Position numbers and translations under genes: made by a program. A DNA stretch of 9,889 nt. Origin: Gammaproteobacteria bacterium. Lineage in GTDB: Bacteria; Pseudomonadota; Gammaproteobacteria; Pseudomonadales; Pseudohongiellaceae. Positions 5,923 through 9,889 of the stretch are shown in pieces (position 1 is the stretch's first letter; every line of letters begins with the position of its first letter). The notes under the pieces are model-generated. The model did no database searches, was not told where the DNA came from, and saw only the letters and a list, made by a program, of their open reading frames with translations. The stretch lies in NCBI GenBank assembly GCA_016762995.1, contig JAESUT010000141.1, forward strand, positions 1,854-11,742, in the 5' to 3' direction.

Positions 5923-7734
5923 ATGCAATTAGATGGATATTCAAAGCTACTGAAAATCGGCGAAGGCGGCATGGCATATGTCTATAGGGGTATCCAGGAC
6001 TCCCTACAGCGGCCGGTAGCGATCAAGCTGTTAATAAACGACCTGAGCCGCGATAAAGAAGTGAGACACCGCTTCGACCGCGAATCCTATATTATTGCCA
6101 GATTGAATCACCCGAATATAATTCATGTGATAGACCGCGGAATTACCTTGGAGGAGATGCCCTATTTCGTGATGGAATACGTGGAGGGCCTAGAACTGGG
6201 CACTGCCGCTAAGATCAATGAAATCTCTCATACCAACAAGATCGACATCATAATCCAAATTCTTAAAGCACTCTCCTATGCGCATCAGAACAATGTAATC
6301 CATCGCGACATCAAGCCGGAAAACATTCTGATCACTGATAGCGGCAATGTGAAAATTCTAGACTTCGGTATCGCTCAGTTCTACGAAGAAAAACATGGGC
6401 TAACAAACCAGACCACATCTGGCTCCGTGATGGGAACCTATAACTACATGTCGCCGGAGCAACGTGAGTCGTCTGAGAACGTCACCCAGAGGAGCGATCT
6501 GTATTCAGTGGGCGTGGTCATGTATGAGCTGTTCACTGGAAAAATTCCAACTGGCGTCTTTCCTGAGCCGTTTCGCCTGAACGCTGAAATTGAACCAGAA
6601 TTGAACAAGCTGATTCTAGGCTGCCTGAATCAGGACCCTGAGCTGCGACCGCCGTCTGCCGAACAGCTAAAGAACGATCTGTTAGCTATTTCACAAGGTT
6701 CCCACCTAAACGAAGGGCAGCGCCTGCGAGCCGAGCAGGGAATCACTAAGATTAAATCCAAATTCCTATTGTTAGATATCCTACGCGAAGACAAATTGGG
6801 CTCAGTTTATCTCTACCAACAAAAGGATCGAAACAACCTGCTCATTATCAAGAAGAAGGTAAGTTCGAGCGCAGGCTTTGAGGCAAGCAACCTACTTGCA
6901 TCGTTAGAACATGAGAATATTGTGAAGACCCACGGTACCTCACGCAACGACAGGCACTTCATTCTTGTACAAGAATACATTAGCGGCGGCACGCTGAATG
7001 ACAAACTGGCATTCCAGCTAAACTGGCAGGAAATTCTAAAGATCGCTTCGCAAATTTGCCAGGCGATGATCTTTGCTCACAATAATCGAATCGTGCACGG
7101 CCATCTCCGCCCTACCAACATCCTATTCACCACCGACGGCCAAGTTAAGCTCACCGACTTTTCTACAGAGGACGATCTGACTTCAGTGGAAGATTCACAA
7201 CTCTATTGCCTCGAAGACGAGCCCCGCAGCAAAGCATCAGATATCTATGCGACCGGCGTAGTCCTCTACCAGCTTTTCACCGGCTCACTACCGAGCAGAA
7301 GTGGGGACACTAGTTTTATCGTGAGAAAATCCTTTGCCAAGCTACCGGGCGATATCCAGCAGCTCATCGCGAACATGATATCGACCATTCCGGAGAACCG
7401 AGAAAGAGACAGCTTACAGAGGGCTGTCGAGTTATTCAGGCAGCACAGCCAGAACAAGCATCACAAAACCTTCACGAACGAAGGACCTGCGCGCAAGCGA
7501 AGGAACCGCACCAGGATAGATCGTGCAACTGACAAGCAAAATGTGGCAATTGCAGCCTCTGAGAAGCAAAAAAAATCACCGATAACCGCCCGAATGGGGT
7601 TTTTATTCGGACTGTTGCTGCTGATTTTTGTACAATATCTCACTTTTTTTGATGGGCAGGAAAAAATCAACCAGAGCCTGACAGAAGTGTACAGTAAGCT
7701 GGTTAATCAGATTGCAGGACTCAGGACAAATTGA
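5923..7734 (+). CDS. Membrane-anchored Ser/Thr kinase with tandem pseudokinase domain
   Basis: Hanks-type protein kinase expected to phosphorylate Ser/Thr on cytosolic partners. The 603-residue product has an intact first kinase domain (~6-258): glycine loop GEGGMAYVY (13-21), VAIK with Lys35, HRDIKPEN with Asp129, DFG 147-149 and SPE 177-179; Thr161/164/165 lie in the activation loop. A second kinase-like domain (~278-507) keeps Lys310, Asn399 and Asp412 but lacks the loop glycines (REDKLGSVY), has HGHLRPTN in place of HRDxKPxN (catalytic Asp replaced by His394) and DFS in place of DFG, with a shortened activation segment; it reads as a pseudokinase. A basic linker (~512-556) leads to one membrane helix (~557-575) and a ~28-residue tail, probably periplasmic. 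No PASTA repeats. First gene of a kinase-phosphatase-FHA operon. The target is unknown. The Shine-Dalgarno is poor, but the ATG fits the domain start. Confidence 0.93.
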   Translation: MQLDGYSKLLKIGEGGMAYVYRGIQDSLQRPVAIKLLINDLSRDKEVRHRFDRESYIIARLNHPNIIHVIDRGITLEEMPYFVMEYVEGLELGTAAKINEISHTNKIDIIIQILKALSYAHQNNVIHRDIKPENILITDSGNVKILDFGIAQFYEEKHGLTNQTTSGSVMGTYNYMSPEQRESSENVTQRSDLYSVGVVMYELFTGKIPTGVFPEPFRLNAEIEPELNKLILGCLNQDPELRPPSAEQLKNDLLAISQGSHLNEGQRLRAEQGITKIKSKFLLLDILREDKLGSVYLYQQKDRNNLLIIKKKVSSSAGFEASNLLASLEHENIVKTHGTSRNDRHFILVQEYISGGTLNDKLAFQLNWQEILKIASQICQAMIFAHNNRIVHGHLRPTNILFTTDGQVKLTDFSTEDDLTSVEDSQLYCLEDEPRSKASDIYATGVVLYQLFTGSLPSRSGDTSFIVRKSFAKLPGDIQQLIANMISTIPENRERDSLQRAVELFRQHSQNKHHKTFTNEGPARKRRNRTRIDRATDKQNVAIAASEKQKKSPITARMGFLFGLLLLIFVQYLTFFDGQEKINQSLTEVYSKLVNQIAGLRTN

Positions 7735-8492
7735 TGTGCCAGACACAGACACAAATCAGAATTGCTGGATATACAGACACGGGAATACGGCGTGAATATA
7801 ACCAGGATCATATCGGCTTCGACCAAGAACTTGGCATAGCGGTTCTCGCCGATGGTATGGGCGGACATAAGGCCGGAGAGGTCGCGGCCCATATGACCGT
7901 CAAATTCGTGCTAGAAAAACTGCAAGAACTCGTTTTGCAGAAAACTTCTGTATCGATAACTGGTTCTCAGTTATTGGAATTTGTCTCCAATACAATTTCC
8001 TCAAGCAATACAGAGATATTCCGTGCCCAGGAAGCAGAAGAAGCTTACAAGGGCATGGGCACAACGATAGTTGCCACTGTGATCATAGGCTCACAACTCT
8101 ATGTAGGCCACGTAGGTGACTCCCGGCTCTATCTCTATCGCAGTCGAACTGTGAAACGCCTAACCAAGGATCACAGCTTAGTTCAGGACCTGATCGATCG
8201 TGGCTTCTACACTGAGAGAGAAGCGCGCGGAGCAAGCGTCGGGCACGTGGTCACCAGAGCTATGGGCACACGCTCAGACGTAGATGTAGATACCGCCGAA
8301 GTAACGCTGCTGCCCTACGATCTATTGTTGCTTTGTTCCGATGGTTTGACCGACATGGTTTCTGATTGGCAGATAGCAGAAATCATCGATGAGAATTGTA
8401 CCGATCTAGAAATGGCCGCCAAGAAACTGATCGCGCTAGCAAATCAGAACGGTGGCAAAGACAATATCTCTGTCATTCTCATGCAGACATAG
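7734..8492 (+). CDS. PP2C-family serine/threonine protein phosphatase
   Basis: Cytosolic metal-dependent (Mg/Mn) phosphatase expected to remove phosphates placed by the adjacent kinase. The 252-residue protein has all PP2C motifs: REYNQD with Asp25, VLADGMGGHKAGE with Asp40-Gly41, GMGTT (108-112), VGHVGDSRLYLY (124-135), LTKDHS (143-148), VTRAMG (173-178), CSDGL with Asp203 and GGKDN with Asp243. No signal peptide, membrane helix or extra domain, so it is a minimal PppA/PstP/Stp-like catalytic core. The ATG at 7734 shares its A with the kinase stop TGA (TGATG), which implies translational coupling, and has AGGA (7723-7726) 7 bases upstream. A TTG at 7731 is in frame directly before it and less likely. 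The product is expected to be active. Confidence 0.95.
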   Translation: MCQTQTQIRIAGYTDTGIRREYNQDHIGFDQELGIAVLADGMGGHKAGEVAAHMTVKFVLEKLQELVLQKTSVSITGSQLLEFVSNTISSSNTEIFRAQEAEEAYKGMGTTIVATVIIGSQLYVGHVGDSRLYLYRSRTVKRLTKDHSLVQDLIDRGFYTEREARGASVGHVVTRAMGTRSDVDVDTAEVTLLPYDLLLLCSDGLTDMVSDWQIAEIIDENCTDLEMAAKKLIALANQNGGKDNISVILMQT

Positions 8493-8533
8493 CAGGAGAA
8501 TGAACGCATAAATACAAGAGGACGGTAATCATC

Positions 8534-9217
8534 ATGCCAGGCAAATTAGAATTCAGTTTTAACTCGAATCGATTGGGCGATTTCGTTCTCGATAAAGAGG
8601 TTATGACTATTGGCCGCAAGGATGGTAATGATATTCGCATTGACAACCTTGCCGTCAGTGGCCACCACGCCAAGCTTCTCACGATTTTTGACGATTCGTT
8701 TTTAGAAGACCTGAACAGTACCAATGGCACTTATGTAAATGGACGACCGATCACGAAGCACCCACTTAAGAATGGCGATGTGATCGTAATTGGCAAGCAC
8801 GAACTACGCTACCTAAATGAGTCCAACTCGGCCAGCGATGACGACAAGACGGTCCTTATCAGGCGCCAACCAAGGATGAATATCTCTCCCGCCCCTGACT
8901 TGAATACGCCGATCGATATGCCAGGCAGCATAGCGGCGAATCTAAATGGTGCGAAGCTACAAATTCTAAACGGCAAGGGTGCTGGCAAGGAATTAGCGCT
9001 GCGAAAATCTTCGGTAAAACTCGGGAAGTCTGGTGCGGAAATAGTTCAGATCAATAAGCGACCAGATGGCCACTTCATCGTTAGCCTAGATGCGGAAAAC
9101 GAGAGCAGTCTATTGATGATCAATGGTGAGACTGTAGGCTCGCGCGCGGTCAAACTAAACAATCACGATGTAATCGAAATTAACAAACTGAAGATCGAAT
9201 ACTACCTCTCTATCTAG
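8534..9217 (+). CDS. FHA-domain protein with a second degenerate FHA-like domain
   Basis: Forkhead-associated domains bind phosphothreonine peptides, so this is the likely reader for the upstream kinase. In the 227-residue protein the first FHA domain (~5-95) is canonical: TIGRKDGNDIRI with Arg28, VSGHHAKL with Ser42 and His45, LEDLNSTNGTYVNG with Asn64, then LKNGDVIVIGKHELRY. A linker follows with DDDKTVLIRR (102-111). A second region (~138-227) has the same strand pattern: KLQILNGKGAGKELAL, LGKSGAEI, LLMINGETVG and LNNHDVIEINKLKIEYYL. It lacks the pThr-binding Arg, Ser/His and Asn, so it looks like a decayed FHA fold kept for interaction. No membrane segment or secretion signal. It follows the phosphatase by 41 bp, with AAGAGGA (8516-8522) as ribosome site. 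It resembles type VI secretion Fha scaffolds in role, but no such genes are seen. Confidence 0.92.
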   Translation: MPGKLEFSFNSNRLGDFVLDKEVMTIGRKDGNDIRIDNLAVSGHHAKLLTIFDDSFLEDLNSTNGTYVNGRPITKHPLKNGDVIVIGKHELRYLNESNSASDDDKTVLIRRQPRMNISPAPDLNTPIDMPGSIAANLNGAKLQILNGKGAGKELALRKSSVKLGKSGAEIVQINKRPDGHFIVSLDAENESSLLMINGETVGSRAVKLNNHDVIEINKLKIEYYLSI

Positions 9218-9222
9218 AGAGG
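9205..9222 (+). other. Short hairpin over the FHA gene stop codon
   Basis: CCTCTCT (9205-9211) pairs with AGAGAGG (9216-9222) around a 4-base loop; the FHA stop codon TAG (9215-9217) lies inside. There is no T run after it, so intrinsic termination is doubtful, but it is the only hairpin seen at the end of the operon. Confidence 0.3.
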
Positions 9223-9250
9223 CCTATCTAGCACGACCTATCTAGCACGG
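9223..9250. repeat. Two 14-bp direct repeats in the FHA-phzF convergent gap
   Basis: CCTATCTAGCACGA (9223-9236) and CCTATCTAGCACGG (9237-9250) abut head to tail with one mismatch at the last base. The CTATCTAG core also occurs across the preceding FHA stop codon (9210-9217). This looks like local slippage duplication between two convergent genes. No role is evident. Confidence 0.8.
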
Positions 9251-9268
9251 CAGGGTTGTCCTAACAAA

Positions 9269-9889
9269 TTAAAGTTCTATTTCGATAACGCCGCGCATAA
9301 ACAAAACTGCCTTACCTGAGATCAATACACGGTCTCCTACTAACTCGCAAGCTACCTCACCGCCACGCTTTGAAACTTGCTTCGCTAGCAATTTAGTCCT
9401 TCCAAGGCGACTCGCCCAGTAAGGTACAAGCTGAGTAAACGCCGAGCCTGTAACAGGGTCTTCATTTATCCCGGTTCTGGGACCGAACCACCTCGCGATA
9501 AAATCATACTCTGTAGACTCGGCGGTGATAATGATTCCTCGGCAATCCAGCTGTTCCAGCAGCAACATGTCAGGGTCGACGGTTCGCACCAATTCTTCCG
9601 AGGAGAAAACAGCAACGATGTCGGCAAATTTTAAACAGTCTTCGGGAGTGGCAGCAAACGCCTCCACCAACTGTATCGGCAACTCAAAAGGAAGTGGTGG
9701 CTGCGCAGGAAAATCCATTCTAAATGAATCGCCATCGCGCATTACACTCAGCGGGCCAGACTTCGTGCTAAACCGTATCTCTTCTCCTTGATAATCTAAT
9801 TCCTCGAACAAGACATAGGCCGCGGCAAGTGTCGCGTGGCCGCAGAGATCCACTTCGGTTGCCGGCGTAAACCAACGCAGTGCGAAACC
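9269..9889 (-). CDS. PhzF-family isomerase, 5' end beyond window
   Basis: Member of the PhzF family (diaminopimelate-epimerase-like fold; known members isomerise phenazine precursors, most are uncharacterised). 206 residues are visible; roughly 50-60 N-terminal residues lie past the right edge. The reading frame is open to the last base and begins GFALRWFTPATEVDLCGHAT, containing the family motif with the conserved Glu in TEVDLCGHATL (catalytic in PhzF). The second half has the typical RWFGPRTGINEDPVTGSA, where GINEDPVTGSA is a family signature, and ends GVIEIEL. A GTG at 9853 could be taken for a start, but it lies inside the conserved motif and is a valine. The neighbouring operon ends convergently 51 bp away. 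No phenazine genes are visible, so a role in phenazine synthesis is not claimed. Confidence 0.93.
   Translation of the reverse strand, partial: GFALRWFTPATEVDLCGHATLAAAYVLFEELDYQGEEIRFSTKSGPLSVMRDGDSFRMDFPAQPPLPFELPIQLVEAFAATPEDCLKFADIVAVFSSEELVRTVDPDMLLLEQLDCRGIIITAESTEYDFIARWFGPRTGINEDPVTGSAFTQLVPYWASRLGRTKLLAKQVSKRGGEVACELVGDRVLISGKAVLFMRGVIEIEL

Noticed and set aside
5923..9217. Type VI secretion gene cluster
   Set aside because: Only kinase, phosphatase and FHA genes are present; no Tss, Hcp, VgrG or ClpV homologue occurs in the window.
9851..9853. GTG 9853 as the start of the PhzF-family gene
   Set aside because: The frame stays open to the window edge and encodes the conserved LRWFTPATEVDLCGHAT motif across this point, so this is an internal Val.
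9269..9889. Phenazine biosynthesis locus
   Set aside because: PhzF-family proteins are widespread outside phenazine producers, and no other phz gene is visible.

Overview
The window looks chromosomal and gammaproteobacterial, most like pseudomonads, Cellvibrionales and their relatives. The reasons are the order alaS-lysC-csrA on one strand, a CsrA whose first ~55 residues read like pseudomonad RsmA/CsrA, and a 414-residue monofunctional aspartokinase of the Pseudomonas kind. Base composition looks moderate and even throughout, and I see no transposase, integrase, tRNA, rRNA or CRISPR. The genus cannot be named from sequence alone.

Left half (1-4480, minus strand, transcribed right to left): alaS (alanyl-tRNA synthetase), then lysC (aspartokinase, with a strong internal start for a short beta form), then after a ~320 bp gap csrA (post-transcriptional regulator). 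The csrA leader is unusually structured. It carries three perfect 13-bp tandem repeats, a nested inverted repeat with a GGA in its loop, and further GGA motifs at the ribosome binding site, which suggests CsrA autoregulation. The alaS leader has a good -10 box (TATAAT) and four degenerate 13-bp repeats just before the start codon.

Middle (4663-5775, minus): an AI-2E/TqsA/PerM family multi-pass membrane protein, divergent from the next operon.

Right half (5923-9217, plus): a tight three-gene phosphosignalling operon. The first gene encodes a membrane-anchored Ser/Thr protein made of an intact Hanks kinase followed by a pseudokinase. The second, overlapping by one base, encodes a complete PP2C phosphatase. 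The third encodes a protein with a canonical FHA domain followed by a degenerate FHA-like domain. Together they form a writer, eraser and reader of phosphothreonine. The set recalls the PpkA/PppA/Fha module of type VI secretion, but no secretion gene is visible here. Both the kinase and the FHA protein pair one intact domain with one apparently non-functional copy, the most distinctive feature of the window.

Right edge (9269-9889, minus): the C-terminal three quarters of a PhzF-family isomerase, running off the window and convergent with the FHA gene. Short 14-bp direct repeats lie in the convergent gap.
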